Shown: positions 8,252-18,445, numbered from the stretch's first letter. The stretch: 64,000 nucleotides of DNA from Abiotrophia defectiva ATCC 49176 (GCF_000160075.2 NZ_KI535341.1:220984-284983), one strand, 5' to 3'. The notes: a model not told the origin generated them from the letters alone. Numbers and translations are program-made.

Positions 8252-8440
8252 CTATTTCGTAACAAGGCTACGCTTTTTCCTCATACGCTCCGCCGCCTGC
8301 TTTCTTGTGATTTTCTTTCTGCAATCAGGACAATATTTCGCATGATTGGATTTTGAAGCAAAAGGGGCACCGCATACTGTACAGCGGCGTTTTTCCTCCC
8401 TTTTCCGGCAAAAAGCACTAGGCAGCCTCTTCCGCATCAC
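8252..8440 (-). pseudogene. Zinc-ribbon small protein, probably 5'-truncated mobile-element remnant
   Basis: The 62-codon frame contains RRCTVCGAPFASKSNHAKYC followed by PDC and a basic tail KITRKQAAERMRKKR. This is a four-cysteine zinc ribbon common among small proteins of Firmicutes conjugative elements. Its first codons lie on bases that also encode the end of the adjacent membrane protein, and no ribosome site is seen. The likely explanation is that the foreign segment ends near 8415 and the gene lost its own start. Confidence 0.5.
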
Positions 8441-9446
8441 GGTAGTCCTGGGACTTGCGATAGGAGCGCCACCACAGCCAAGAGATAGTAAGCGACAGCA
8501 GACCTAGGCCCAGTAGGGTGGCTGGAAAAAGGACTTTGAAATAAAACATGAGGCTCTTGGTATTCTGTAACTTTACATAAACAAAGTTCATCCAACTAAA
8601 CACAAAATGAACAAAAAGGTGTAAGGCGTAGAGGGCATCTGATACGACAACGCCCACCAATATCGCGGCTGACTTACGTCCAAAGTGCTCTGATAACAAA
8701 ACTAACTGCGCAGTGAAGACTAGTGCGAAAAGCACCAAGGGCATCGCTTTAAATTCTTTGATTTCCGCGAGAGCTTGTAGGGCACTTAAGACTATCAGAC
8801 CAAGGAGAAGCAGATATTTTGTCAGCATATAGAAGGATTTATAGACTAAGCGCTGATTGCGTCGCTTGTCTTCTAGATTAGGCGACACTTCCAATCCTTG
8901 AATCAGAAGATAGAGAGAAGCACTTGGGCTATCTTCTATTGCGGACCGTTCCGACTCCCAGACTTCCAATGCAGTGCGACGAACTTTATTAAGGGACGTG
9001 ACTAGCAGTAGCAAAGATAAAGTAGCTAAACAAGCGCCTATAATTAATCCAAGTATCATGAGTAAGCCATAGATAATCAGCTCAAAACCTAATCCACCCT
9101 CACCATAACCATGTCGACCATCCCTATTAAATATCATAGCATAAATCAAAGCAATATTGACTAAATCCCAGACCATGAGAACAACATAGGCACTAGACTG
9201 GTAGCGGAAGCGTCCGAAGAGAGACATACCTAAGCCAATTAAAGCCGGTAGCACCACCCAAAGCCATATTCCATATCCCGGTCTATACATCAAAAGTAAG
9301 TCGGTTATCCGCCAGAAAAAAACGTAGATAATCAGCATAGTCAGACGAAAGATAAGCGAGACATGGTGAGTGAATTTAAAGCCTCTTATGGCTTGCCAGA
9401 AATCCTCGCGATTCTTTCTATCTTTGTCAGAAAGTTGTCTTGTCAT
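8418..9446 (-). CDS. Multipass membrane protein of unknown function
   Basis: 342 aa with about eight hydrophobic segments, including LIIYVFFWRITDLLLMY, LWVVLPALIGLGMSLFG and a long one near residues 125-155. The cytosolic N-terminus is charged (TRQLSDKDRKNREDFWQAI). A good AAAGGAG site precedes the ATG. I do not recognise the family. It stands alone between mobile-element debris (7472-8415) and the defence island, facing the same way as the island. Its last codons overlap the zinc-ribbon remnant on the same strand, marking the junction with the foreign DNA. Confidence 0.6.
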   Translation of the reverse strand: MTRQLSDKDRKNREDFWQAIRGFKFTHHVSLIFRLTMLIIYVFFWRITDLLLMYRPGYGIWLWVVLPALIGLGMSLFGRFRYQSSAYVVLMVWDLVNIALIYAMIFNRDGRHGYGEGGLGFELIIYGLLMILGLIIGACLATLSLLLLVTSLNKVRRTALEVWESERSAIEDSPSASLYLLIQGLEVSPNLEDKRRNQRLVYKSFYMLTKYLLLLGLIVLSALQALAEIKEFKAMPLVLFALVFTAQLVLLSEHFGRKSAAILVGVVVSDALYALHLFVHFVFSWMNFVYVKLQNTKSLMFYFKVLFPATLLGLGLLSLTISWLWWRSYRKSQDYRDAEEAA

Positions 9447-9622
9447 CGGAACACTCCTTTATTCAAGTGGCTGGGTTGGCCCCTCTATCTCTAGCTTCCC
9501 TAGCCCCACAATGGAAAATCATTAACCTAATTATAGCAAATCTTAGTATAGAAGGTAAACGGATTATTTTAGGAGTTTTAATGGAGGGTGGCGGTTGGCT
9601 AGGGCTGGATGCTTTTTCTGCC

Positions 9623-9662
9623 TGAGCTAGTCTATTGATCTGACTATCTATGGACTGGCTCA
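9623..9662. repeat. Solo hairpin element (AGTCCAT type)
   Basis: TGAGCTAGTCTAT and ATGGACTGGCTCA form an imperfect 13-bp inverted repeat around a 14-base loop. Eighteen bases (CTATCTATGGACTGGCTC, 9644-9661) recur exactly at 22805-22822, where the left arm is also conserved. The two copies bracket the defence island and lysis cassette. Confidence 0.7.
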
Positions 9663-9693
9663 GAAATAGATGCTGCGACCCCATTAAATAGAG

Positions 9694-9732
9694 AAGCCCA
9701 GTGCAATTGACTTGCGCTGGGCTTGTTTTTTT
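9694..9732. terminator. Terminator-like hairpin downstream of the Dcm gene
   Basis: AAGCCCAGTGCAA (9694-9706) pairs with TTGCGCTGGGCTT (9712-9724), followed on the plus strand by GTTTTTTT. The adjacent genes run on the minus strand, where the trailing bases are only CTCTATTT. It is either a weak minus-strand or bidirectional terminator, or it serves an unannotated plus-strand transcript. Confidence 0.6.
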
Positions 9733-9755
9733 GAACTAGTAAAAATTAGTTAATA

Positions 9756-11000
9756 CTAGAGATAGTTCTCATGTAAGTCTCGTATTTGGCGGAAGATTGC
9801 TTCTAAGACTTGAACCACAATACTATTTCCAGCCATCTTAACTAGCTTGGTAACGGTTAGAATGGTCCTATCTCTACCAACAGTAATATTCTCTTGAGTT
9901 AGGCGATCAAATTGCTCCTCAGAAAAACCCATTAATAAGAAGCACTCTCTTGGGGTCAAGTTACGATATTTAGGATTCTTCTCCGTCAGAGTCGCTGAAC
10001 CATACGCGATAACCCCTGAATTAGGATTCCTATCTTGCTTAGTTGTGACTGTACGGGCACTTAAATTTTCAAAGACTTGATTACCTTCTGCTAAAATGAG
10101 GTTCTCAGCAAAGATCTTTTCTCGTGAAGGTGTTAATTCTGGCGTGCTCTCTATCGCTTCCGCACGATAAACGTCGTTACTATAATCTACCTTTAGGTAA
10201 GCCGCCAAAGACTTTCTTTGCGTCTCTGGGCAAGTAATGTGTTCTAGTGAGTTGACTACAAAGTAGTCTTCTATCTCTCTTCGCTTTTCAGCATCCGTTG
10301 CAAGAACACTAATCATGTAGGTTCTAATCCGAGATTGTGGCACTCCAAAATTTCTTGCATCTAAAGTGTAGACTTGATTGATATAACCTAAGGAGCTTAG
10401 GAAGGCTTGCCATTCTAAGAAGTTGTCGATGTGGCGTGGTGACAATATATTACTTACATTCTCCATTAATAAAAATGGCGGTAAATCTCGTTCACATGCT
10501 ACATATTCTTTAAGAATACGCTCTACCTGCCATAACAAAGTAGATTTATTATTGGCATCACGGTCAATCCCTCCGGAATCTCTATTATGCCAATAGCCAC
10601 TTATTGATAAATCCTGACAGGGAAATGAATAAGTTAATATATCAGCTTCAGGCAAGTCTTGCGCATGAATCTTAGTAATATCAACTAAGTTGTTATTGTT
10701 GCGAATTGAGCACAAAATAGCCTTAAGATGTAAGATTGATAAGGAGGAAATCGCTCGCTCGCTCATCGGATTCTTACCATCCATGGATAATGTATATTCT
10801 TTGAGTTCGTCAATTAGATCTTGCTTCGTATAGTGTCGGAACGCGGACAAATCTTGCTTGCCGTTGTGTAGAATATCGTAGGCATACATAGCATTAACGT
10901 CCCACTCAGAGATTGCTACTACCTTGTGGTCGAGGCCAATATTTTTTAGGGCTTGTGTTTGGCTCCCAATCCCACTAAATGTCTCAATCATTCTGAGCAT
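9756..11000 (-). CDS. DNA cytosine-5 methyltransferase (first of two)
   Basis: 414 aa from the ATG at 11000, preceded by GGAAGGAG. Conserved C5-methylase motifs are in order: motif I IETFSGIGSQTQAL at the start, motif IV with the catalytic Cys (YSFPCQDLSISGYW, near residue 135), motif VI ENV, motif VIII QSRIRTYMIS, and motif X GNSIVVQVLEAIF at the end. The target-recognition region between VIII and X gives no readable specificity. It is the last gene of the leftward island, 41 bp after the PLD nuclease, and presumably protects the host from it. Confidence 0.95.
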   Translation of the reverse strand: MLRMIETFSGIGSQTQALKNIGLDHKVVAISEWDVNAMYAYDILHNGKQDLSAFRHYTKQDLIDELKEYTLSMDGKNPMSERAISSLSILHLKAILCSIRNNNNLVDITKIHAQDLPEADILTYSFPCQDLSISGYWHNRDSGGIDRDANNKSTLLWQVERILKEYVACERDLPPFLLMENVSNILSPRHIDNFLEWQAFLSSLGYINQVYTLDARNFGVPQSRIRTYMISVLATDAEKRREIEDYFVVNSLEHITCPETQRKSLAAYLKVDYSNDVYRAEAIESTPELTPSREKIFAENLILAEGNQVFENLSARTVTTKQDRNPNSGVIAYGSATLTEKNPKYRNLTPRECFLLMGFSEEQFDRLTQENITVGRDRTILTVTKLVKMAGNSIVVQVLEAIFRQIRDLHENYL

Positions 11001-11041
11001 GTCCTTCACTCCTTCCAAACATGAGATATTCTATCATACTT

Positions 11042-12025
11042 CTAAAAGAGTTTAAAGATATAAAATTCGGTCTCGTTAAATCTCTCAATTTTTAAATGTC
11101 TCTTATCTATGTTGCGCAGGTTTCCAACAGTAACCTTATCTAAATTGGCCAATCTCCGATCTAAATATCCTAACAATTCTAGCAAAGCCCTCTCGGGAAT
11201 ACATAGTTTTTTACCGAATTGTCCCGCTAACCTTGCTTCTGTTACATCAGGATTGTTGATATCACCAAAATATAGTCTGAATGATTTTTCTTCTGGAAAT
11301 TTATAAAGCTGGTTAAACCTAGGTGGAAAGATAATTTCTCCGCTTATATGTGTACTATCTAAGTCACTCAATAGATACAATGGGACCTCAAATTCATTAT
11401 AATACCTATCTATCCTATTCCGCGGATTGTAGCCCACGTGTCTAGTAATTATAACTTTTGGACTGTCCCCATCATTAGCTATACTATCTTCTTTATCCAA
11501 AACTATATCTAGTGGGAGTTCTTCGGAATTCGACTCAACGATGGAATCTACTTCTCTCCCTACAATAGGGACATTAGCTAGAACTCCTATATCATTCGCG
11601 AGCATTGACAGACTTGCTTGCTCCAAAAATAGCTCATTTACATTTTCAACAGACTTTATCATCAGCTCTCTCTGAGCAAGGTAGCCGGCCTCGGAAAAAT
11701 TAGCCGAACCAATAAATACATGGCTACCCTCAGAATGACTAGCTATAAATTCGATTAACTTAATATGTGTACAAGGTTCCTTCACTTGGTAAAAAATTTT
11801 TATATTGGGGTAAGTGGACATTAAGGCTAAATAGCCTACATGATCTTCTTTGGGAATCCCGCGAGTCGCCATGCCTATATAAACTTCTAAGTTACGTCCA
11901 CCAAGGATATTAGCTACACGTTCAATGAATTTCGCGGAACTATAGCCAGTGATGACTCGTATAGTTTCTGCTTTTTCTATGTAACCTTCAATAATATTTT
12001 CGTAAATCTCGTCACTAATTAACAT
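11042..12025 (-). CDS. PLD-type restriction endonuclease, NgoFVII-like
   Basis: 327 aa. A single phospholipase-D nuclease motif is visible: CTHIKLIEF (HxK) near residue 88 and GSANFSEAGYL about 20 residues later. This is the arrangement of dimeric PLD nucleases such as BfiI and Nuc. The middle region VIITRHVGYNPRNRIDRYYN matches my memory of the NgoFVII restriction-enzyme family (PF09565). The ATG abuts the stop of the preceding gene. It is the most probable DNA-cutting component of the Z1/GHKL cluster, paired with the adjacent C5 methylase. Confidence 0.8.
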   Translation of the reverse strand: MLISDEIYENIIEGYIEKAETIRVITGYSSAKFIERVANILGGRNLEVYIGMATRGIPKEDHVGYLALMSTYPNIKIFYQVKEPCTHIKLIEFIASHSEGSHVFIGSANFSEAGYLAQRELMIKSVENVNELFLEQASLSMLANDIGVLANVPIVGREVDSIVESNSEELPLDIVLDKEDSIANDGDSPKVIITRHVGYNPRNRIDRYYNEFEVPLYLLSDLDSTHISGEIIFPPRFNQLYKFPEEKSFRLYFGDINNPDVTEARLAGQFGKKLCIPERALLELLGYLDRRLANLDKVTVGNLRNIDKRHLKIERFNETEFYIFKLF

Positions 12026-12724
12026 CTAGGACCCCTTGATTGAATCAAAAAGATACTGAACATATCCTTCGATGCCACCTTCAGCTAATTCTGGATAAGT
12101 GACAGGAAGTAATGCTGTATTTAACTTCAGGATTGAACGAAAGCCGTTCCGGCTGGAGTCCTCTATCAAGGCATATTGCTTCATGATCTCTCTGTATAAT
12201 TCAACATAATAACCTAGCCCTGGACGTTCCACTAGGTTCATAATGGTATCTGTTGTATTAGAAGCTAGCCTTTCCCTTGTTGCCTCTACACTTCCAGCCC
12301 AAGACAAATGGATATACCACCATATTTGCTTAAGCCAGATCCGTCTATTCATCCGGAAAATACGATCCTCATTAGCATTGCCTTGCCAACGCACACGAAC
12401 AATATCAGGAACTACTCTTACTGATAAATACCGCCATACATCATCATTGGTGGCTATACGGTTATTAAAACCCGTTCTTGGGTTTAATACCTCATACAAA
12501 GCAAGGCCAAAATTTAAATCATATAGGTAAGTTGGAATACGATAGAACTGATCAAAACCTTCTCGCTCATACATCTCGTCTCTTTTTGCAAGCAACCGCT
12601 CCCTTAATGAAACAAATTCTGGACCAGGCGAGATAGATAGACTTCCATCTTTATTGATGAACAAGCGCTCATAATCTATTGCTGCACTTGATACATCGTA
12701 GTTTAATTGTTCCCAATTAATCAT
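12026..12724 (-). CDS. DUF6339-like protein of the defence cluster
   Basis: 232 aa, no obvious catalytic motif. The central part is rich in Trp and Arg ([19 protein letters not shown], then [17 protein letters not shown]). From memory this resembles DUF6339, a family seen next to Z1/GHKL-type genes. The start overlaps the upstream gene by 8 bp and has its own GGAGG, so it is co-translated. Function is unknown; it could be a structural or DNA-contacting subunit. The family name needs a profile search. Confidence 0.6.
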
Positions 12725-13661
12725 CTTTGTTTCCTCCAGTCAAGTTCATTTGCGAAATTGACGCCCGTAGACTATTTAAGACTGAAATGACATCAGAGCG
12801 ATCAACTGAAAATGTATCGAGCCAATATTGTACAGCTGCAAGCACCGATCCTGGTGCAGCTTCGTCAAGATGTTCATAGTCGATATCCCCTGAAAATAAT
12901 ACCTTATTGATGATCATAGCCATAGCCTCCACCATCACTTCCTGCATTAAACATTGACTGACTTTTTGCTTTTCCTCTTTGACTTTTAAGAATACTGGAT
13001 GTTTGGTATTAAATAGTACTCGAACATTGTCGTAGTTGAAGATATCAGTATCCGGTTCTGTAAAATATGTCTCTAATCTCCAAAGCGGGCCACCTATCTC
13101 TTCATACTCGCCAATTGGAAAACTAGATCCCTCACCATCAACCGAAATAACAAACTCAGCCAGATTGTTTTCTGTGAGTATCATACCCGCTAATTCTGCT
13201 TGATCAGGTGACTTTTTCACCGCTTTTTCCAAGTACATAAACAGATGGAAATGTACCTTCCCTCTTAGTGAGCCTTGTGGAAATTCTTTAATTAAAGTCC
13301 ATTTCTTCTGATCAGAATCCAACTTAATAGAACCTACATTTTCTGAATATTGGAATTTAGCCTCATTTGAAAACACATGAACGCCGAAGCCAATAGTATT
13401 CATAAAATTGGTGATCCCGAATGGACCAAATAAGTCGCTAGGTTTATCAATCTTCACCTCTAGCTTTACTTTCAAGTTATTGGAGTCCGGAGCCCACGAA
13501 GAGTCTATATCACTAATAACAATTTCTCCATAATTGGTGGTGTCGATAGCAATTTCTTTTCCTTCATAGTCATAACTTAAGAAAGGGCCCTTCACGTCTA
13601 AACCAATCTTCTTATAATCTTTAGTCCCTATCTTCTTATATAGGTTGATTATGTTAGCCAT
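12717..13661 (-). CDS. Uncharacterised protein of the Z1/GHKL defence operon
   Basis: 314 aa that I do not recognise. The first ~230 residues are predicted beta-rich with alternating hydrophobics ([35 protein letters not shown]). The last ~80 residues look helical ([20 protein letters not shown]). There is no Walker, PD-(D/E)XK, HNH or methylase motif. Position between the GHKL ATPase (11-bp gap) and the DUF6339-like gene (8-bp overlap) shows it is part of the same machine. A plausible role is a scaffold or recognition subunit, but that is inference only. Confidence 0.6.
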
Positions 13662-13672
13662 TAAAGATCCCC

Positions 13673-15652
13673 CTACTTACTCTCTATAATAATGTTTGGC
13701 ATAAATTTATTAGATGTCTTACGCATTGCTAGTACCATATGATATGTCTGTGGTTTATTAGCAGCAAGGAAGTGAACAGCCGTCTGATTCATAGCAAAAT
13801 TATAGGCTACATTTCGACCATCCTGGAACCGAAGCTTAGTGAATTTAAATGGAAATGGCACATCAGTAATTTCTTTTTGCCAAGACGCATAGTCAAGGTT
13901 GCCTGCTTGACTCACTACCGCAATCTTCAAGCGACATTCCTTGTTGATTGGGATCGCAACTTCTACTTCAATTTCAACTTGGTCTTCCCCTACTAACTTG
14001 CTTCCAAGAATGCTTACCGTAGCCTTATGTTTTGGCCCGTTTCTTCTATCACCAGATGGTCTTGAAGGGCGATCCTTGCTAGCGCTAGATCCCTTGCCAA
14101 AGCCAGTTGGTGGCATAAGTAAGGTACCATACTTTTTAGCCAATCGGCTAGTTGCAGAAAAACTGTTGTTAGATGTTTCCGTCTCAAAATATTCTTGAAT
14201 CGCCTTACGAGAGTTACGTATGATTCGCTTCACTAAAGTAAACTTATCACCGTCAACCCAATCTGCGTGGTCTGCATTCTCTGAAGCTCTTAAATACTCC
14301 TCTAAACTATCATGCTCATAATATAGAGGGGACAATTTTACAGCTGACCTTGGAACAAACATACCTAATAGCATATGTTTTTCACTTTGAATAGGACCTG
14401 TTGGAACCCACGATTCGTCTATCGCATATCGCACAACCATACCTGGCATTCGAGAAAAGGCAAGTACCCTAGAGTTATGCGATTCAATTTTATCCTTGGA
14501 GTAATTTCCAAAATATGCCAATGGTGATTGATAATAATCTGGTGGCCCCATCTTCAGTTCTTCACGACTCGCTTCTATAAATGCTACATATCCAATCTCT
14601 TCAGCAGTATTAGCTAAGTCTTTGCGATGAATAGCAACTGGTTTGACTATTATCTTTTCAGATACACTGTTTCCTATTAATGCAGAATTATAGAGATCTT
14701 GCATCAAACGGAAAACAGGGAGCATGGTGCTTTTTAGAATCGGACGATCATTTACCCTACACAATAATTGAGCTCTCTTAAAGTGAGTACTGTAGGATTT
14801 GTTATTTATACGCGGATAGTACCATCTTTGAACAGCAACTTCTATCTCACTTGAAAGTTTGTTTAGCCAACCACACTTTTCTTTTATTGGATCATTGCTG
14901 GTCTCATGATTAATAAACTCTTTCTTAAGATAAGGAATTATAATACTAGTACCTGTTTCATCCCCACTATAGCGTCGCAGATTGAAAATCGAGAGAAATT
15001 CCTGTATAGTTTCGGGATCTACGATAGGATATATTCGATTACCATTTTCGCTTTCTACACCCCACCAGGCGATCCCTCTATTACTCTTCGTCAATAAGCG
15101 ATATGGTTGCTTATTATCTTCTATCAATGAAGCAATAAGACGTTCTTGATAGCCACTTTTTCGCTTAATGCGTGTGTAGTAAATAACTAGTCCTACTCCA
15201 ACACGAAAATAGCTAGTCTTACCTAGACCCCAACTACCACCCGCACCTTCAACGTCCTGATTCTTTCCTATACCAAAGACTAACTTATGGAAGTTAGACT
15301 CATTTAATACTTCAGGCACTTCAGATGTGAAGCTCCCAGTCAAACCTGTAGTTCCACTATCTTCAATGGATAAATAATGTTGAGTTCTAGGAAATCGTCT
15401 AGTAAGTTCTGGACCGACTTCTTCAAACCATCTACTTAGTTCTTGAGATTCAAACTGTCCAACATGATAATCCACATAGGTGAATCCATTAGCACTTCTG
15501 TCAATCGAAGCATCTAAACTATTCTGTATAGACTCACGAACAAGTAAATCAACCATAGGTAAGCTTCTATTCTGTAAAGACCTAAGAATGGAAGACCCGT
15601 CTTGCGCCATACTTTGAGGATCTTCAGGCGCCAATTTAATCCTTAACATCAT
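13673..15652 (-). CDS. GHKL (MutL/HSP90-type) ATPase of the defence operon
   Basis: 659 aa from the tandem ATG after GAGGAGAAAA; a few more in-frame codons extend to 15670. GHKL motifs: N-box RESIQNSLDAS near residue 40, D-box YLSIEDSGTTGL near 95, and the nucleotide lid GGSWGLGKTSYF near 140. The C-terminal ~150 residues (after GKGSSASKDRPSRPSGDRR) look like a beta-rich partner-binding domain. The start overlaps the Z1 gene by 17 bp. GHKL plus Z1 pairs are known components of anti-phage systems; ATP-driven clamp formation on DNA is likely but not shown here. Confidence 0.85.
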   Translation of the reverse strand: MMLRIKLAPEDPQSMAQDGSSILRSLQNRSLPMVDLLVRESIQNSLDASIDRSANGFTYVDYHVGQFESQELSRWFEEVGPELTRRFPRTQHYLSIEDSGTTGLTGSFTSEVPEVLNESNFHKLVFGIGKNQDVEGAGGSWGLGKTSYFRVGVGLVIYYTRIKRKSGYQERLIASLIEDNKQPYRLLTKSNRGIAWWGVESENGNRIYPIVDPETIQEFLSIFNLRRYSGDETGTSIIIPYLKKEFINHETSNDPIKEKCGWLNKLSSEIEVAVQRWYYPRINNKSYSTHFKRAQLLCRVNDRPILKSTMLPVFRLMQDLYNSALIGNSVSEKIIVKPVAIHRKDLANTAEEIGYVAFIEASREELKMGPPDYYQSPLAYFGNYSKDKIESHNSRVLAFSRMPGMVVRYAIDESWVPTGPIQSEKHMLLGMFVPRSAVKLSPLYYEHDSLEEYLRASENADHADWVDGDKFTLVKRIIRNSRKAIQEYFETETSNNSFSATSRLAKKYGTLLMPPTGFGKGSSASKDRPSRPSGDRRNGPKHKATVSILGSKLVGEDQVEIEVEVAIPINKECRLKIAVVSQAGNLDYASWQKEITDVPFPFKFTKLRFQDGRNVAYNFAMNQTAVHFLAANKPQTYHMVLAMRKTSNKFMPNIIIESK

Positions 15653-18365
15653 TTTTCTCCTCATCATCACTAAAATTACTTACATTCGGACTCACATACT
15701 CTACTGTAGAAGTATTTTCACTAGAGCCCGGAATCCAAATACTAATACCGATCGCATCATGGTCTAACCCAAGAGATTCCCGATTATCTCCCATATTCGG
15801 TGTTACGCCATCTTTTGCAATTCGATAAATGAGCAACTGTGGCACATTATCAAAATGATGCTTTCTACGAATTGCTCGTATTGCAACTGTCTCACTTTTC
15901 TTATTTTCTATAGATTCACAATTCGGTATATCTGCCAACAAATCATTAGGACTTCTTAGCGTCCCGATAGAATAGATCTTGTCTGTGCTTCTAGCTTTGT
16001 GCTTGGTACGGATCACACTATGCGGATCATAGCCATATATATTCCAATCACTATTACTATCTGCTGGCTCAACTTGACCTTTAGAGGAGAATACAACCGA
16101 CCAATTTTCTAATTTGTGTTGATTCTTTTCACACCATTCCACCAATGAAGATAGCATATCAAACGTGTTATTTTCTCGCACCACATAATACTTACTTAAG
16201 TACTTAGCAACATCAACAAAACTAACATCTCGCCAAACCATGTATTTTCCTGTTACTTCTGGAACGCTTAATGAATTTAAGAACTCTTCAGTCAGTCTGA
16301 AGTTTTCTTGAAGTTTCTCGACGTTATTATCATAGTAGATTACTTGCGGACGGAATCCATTAAAATTAAATTCTGTACTTATGGCTTGCTGCATGCGATT
16401 AGATGCTGTTAAGCGAATCAGACTTAAATTAGGCGACTGCTTCAATCTCACACCATAATCAGTTGGCTTTAGGTTATTTTTCGCTAATACTTCTATTTCC
16501 TCGCGTAATTCTTCATTCATTTGAGATAGAAACTGATATTTTATGTGGGTATCCGTATCTAGCCATATCCGAGGAAATAGCTCATACCCTTTACGGTAGC
16601 CAAACCACCGTGCCATTTGCATTAAAGTATCAGCTGTTTTACTTTGCCGTAAGAAATATGTTGATACTAAGCCTTGGATCGTAAGGCCACGCGCTAGTGT
16701 ATTACCTCCCACCACTATAAAGGCAGGTGCTTGAGGCATTGCTTTATCTGGATACACTAAACGAATATGTTCATCGCTATGTCTGTTGGCATTGCCTCGA
16801 CTATTATCTATCGCTAAATGAAAGCCCTTATGGTAGGATAAAGCCCCATTATCATCAATCCTAATATGGCTAATATACTCTTGGTCATCATACCGTAAAA
16901 TACGTTGGACCCATCCCTTTATATTCTCCCAACGCGGATAGACCGGGATGTTCTCAGGGTGTGGATAATCAGGGAATCCATCTAGAAACATTTCTTTATT
17001 AAAGTCTAAGGTCTCATTTTCATATTGAATTTTCAGCTCTTTAATTACGCTACTACTGTTATTTTTTAAGCTCTTCATATATCCTTCGATAGCTTCTGCT
17101 ATGATCTTATGATCATCAACTTTAAAGCTAGTGTGCACCAACATGCTAATTGGCTTACGGTAGTTTAGACTACGCAAAGCTGCTACGCTAATTATGAACC
17201 AATTGACTGCTTCCCTCAGTGACTTTGGAAACGGGACTTCTTCACCAGAGCATAGGCGAATTATATTATTTCTATCTTCAGATGAGATTTGTCTCACAAT
17301 ATCAACACTAGGATTTTGCTCAGGCTCTGATGTCCCGAAAATCTCACTAGGCCCGATATATTCAGGTGATTTTGGTAAGACAATGATATAGTCTTTGGGG
17401 TATAAAGATTTTTCCCCTACTTCATTGAGGATATTCGCATAAGGAGTAGCTGTATAAGCAACATAATTCATTGACTTAATACCCTCTTGATGTACTAAGC
17501 TCTTTATGATCCGATTAATCACAGTTGGTGACTCATCAGATGCAACATCATTTGTATTAATACTTGCTTGATCAGCCTCATCATCTATAATTAGGATCTT
17601 CATTTGCTTCATCTTTTTACTATCGGCATATAGCCATCTTTTCAGAGACTCTAAACGCGCTTTATTTTTCAAACATACCATCATATAGCGCTCACGAGAA
17701 CCATCTTCTAAAGAAAAACGGCTCATGTCATAAGCCGGGTTGGAAGAACGAGGAGAAGGCTTGTCTATATGATTCCATACCAAAGCCCCCCCAGGTACAT
17801 GTAAGTCATGAAAAAGGCGAGAAGATGTTTGTTGTCTTAAAGATTCAATGGTACCGCTTAAAACAATAAATATATTAAAACCCTGATCTGCAGCCATTGC
17901 CATTACACCAGCCATATTAGCTGTCTTCCCAGACTGAACATTACCCACTACTAACCCTTTAGTTGGCCCATCTTCTTGTGAGTCTAATGTCATATTCTGT
18001 AATATAGATACCGCCGATTCCTCTAGTTGTTTAACAGTCTCATACGACCATCCTTGTCTCAACAACCCTTTAGAATATTTTTGCCATGAGGAGGACTCAT
18101 TCTGAGATATTTCTACATTCATGCGCTTATTATTCGTAAAGCATTGAACTTCTTGTCCATTTTCTGAGGAATAGATCCTTTTGACTAGATCATCAAAAAT
18201 TTTTTCATCTATATTATTATTAAGCATTTTTATAAATGACTTATCCATACCCGCGTTAGTGAAATAGGAACCATCTATTAAATGTTGCATTTCTACTTGT
18301 TCGTTCATCTTTGCCTTTATCCATTCAATAACAAATGAATAGCTAAAATCATCATAATTTTCCAT
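15636..18365 (-). CDS. Z1-domain ATPase (defence)
   Basis: 909 aa. Walker A KGLVVGNVQSGKTANMAG near residue 140 and Walker B KILIIDDEADQAS near 260 match the Z1 family of helicase-like P-loop proteins. Further helicase-type motifs follow, including VGGNTLARGLTIQGLVSTYF and MARWFGYRKGY near 560-620. Z1 proteins accompany GHKL ATPases in several predicted and tested phage-defence operons. It is the first gene of a five-gene overlapping block, preceded by a GGGGGAG ribosome site and its own AT-rich promoter region. Confidence 0.9.
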   Translation of the reverse strand: MENYDDFSYSFVIEWIKAKMNEQVEMQHLIDGSYFTNAGMDKSFIKMLNNNIDEKIFDDLVKRIYSSENGQEVQCFTNNKRMNVEISQNESSSWQKYSKGLLRQGWSYETVKQLEESAVSILQNMTLDSQEDGPTKGLVVGNVQSGKTANMAGVMAMAADQGFNIFIVLSGTIESLRQQTSSRLFHDLHVPGGALVWNHIDKPSPRSSNPAYDMSRFSLEDGSRERYMMVCLKNKARLESLKRWLYADSKKMKQMKILIIDDEADQASINTNDVASDESPTVINRIIKSLVHQEGIKSMNYVAYTATPYANILNEVGEKSLYPKDYIIVLPKSPEYIGPSEIFGTSEPEQNPSVDIVRQISSEDRNNIIRLCSGEEVPFPKSLREAVNWFIISVAALRSLNYRKPISMLVHTSFKVDDHKIIAEAIEGYMKSLKNNSSSVIKELKIQYENETLDFNKEMFLDGFPDYPHPENIPVYPRWENIKGWVQRILRYDDQEYISHIRIDDNGALSYHKGFHLAIDNSRGNANRHSDEHIRLVYPDKAMPQAPAFIVVGGNTLARGLTIQGLVSTYFLRQSKTADTLMQMARWFGYRKGYELFPRIWLDTDTHIKYQFLSQMNEELREEIEVLAKNNLKPTDYGVRLKQSPNLSLIRLTASNRMQQAISTEFNFNGFRPQVIYYDNNVEKLQENFRLTEEFLNSLSVPEVTGKYMVWRDVSFVDVAKYLSKYYVVRENNTFDMLSSLVEWCEKNQHKLENWSVVFSSKGQVEPADSNSDWNIYGYDPHSVIRTKHKARSTDKIYSIGTLRSPNDLLADIPNCESIENKKSETVAIRAIRRKHHFDNVPQLLIYRIAKDGVTPNMGDNRESLGLDHDAIGISIWIPGSSENTSTVEYVSPNVSNFSDDEEKNDVKD

Positions 18366-18414
18366 ATGTGCTCCCCCAATCTTGTTTCGTAATTAAAATC
18401 ACATAACCGCTAAT

Positions 18415-18445
18415 ATTATATCATTATTCACATAGATTTGCCTTA
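18415..18445 (-). promoter_or_regulatory. Probable promoter of the Z1/GHKL/PLD/Dcm operon
   Basis: A perfect TATAAT on the minus strand (18420-18415) lies ~50 bp before the Z1 start within strongly AT-rich DNA. The -35 region (GGCAAA, 16-bp spacing) is weak, so the promoter may need an activator or be kept low. A terminator just upstream separates it from the Dcm2/endonuclease pair. Confidence 0.55.

Noticed and set aside
9440-9684. Short frames on both strands between the membrane protein and the first Dcm gene
   Set aside because: They span the ribosome site of the membrane protein and the solo hairpin, have no ribosome sites of their own and show no family resemblance.
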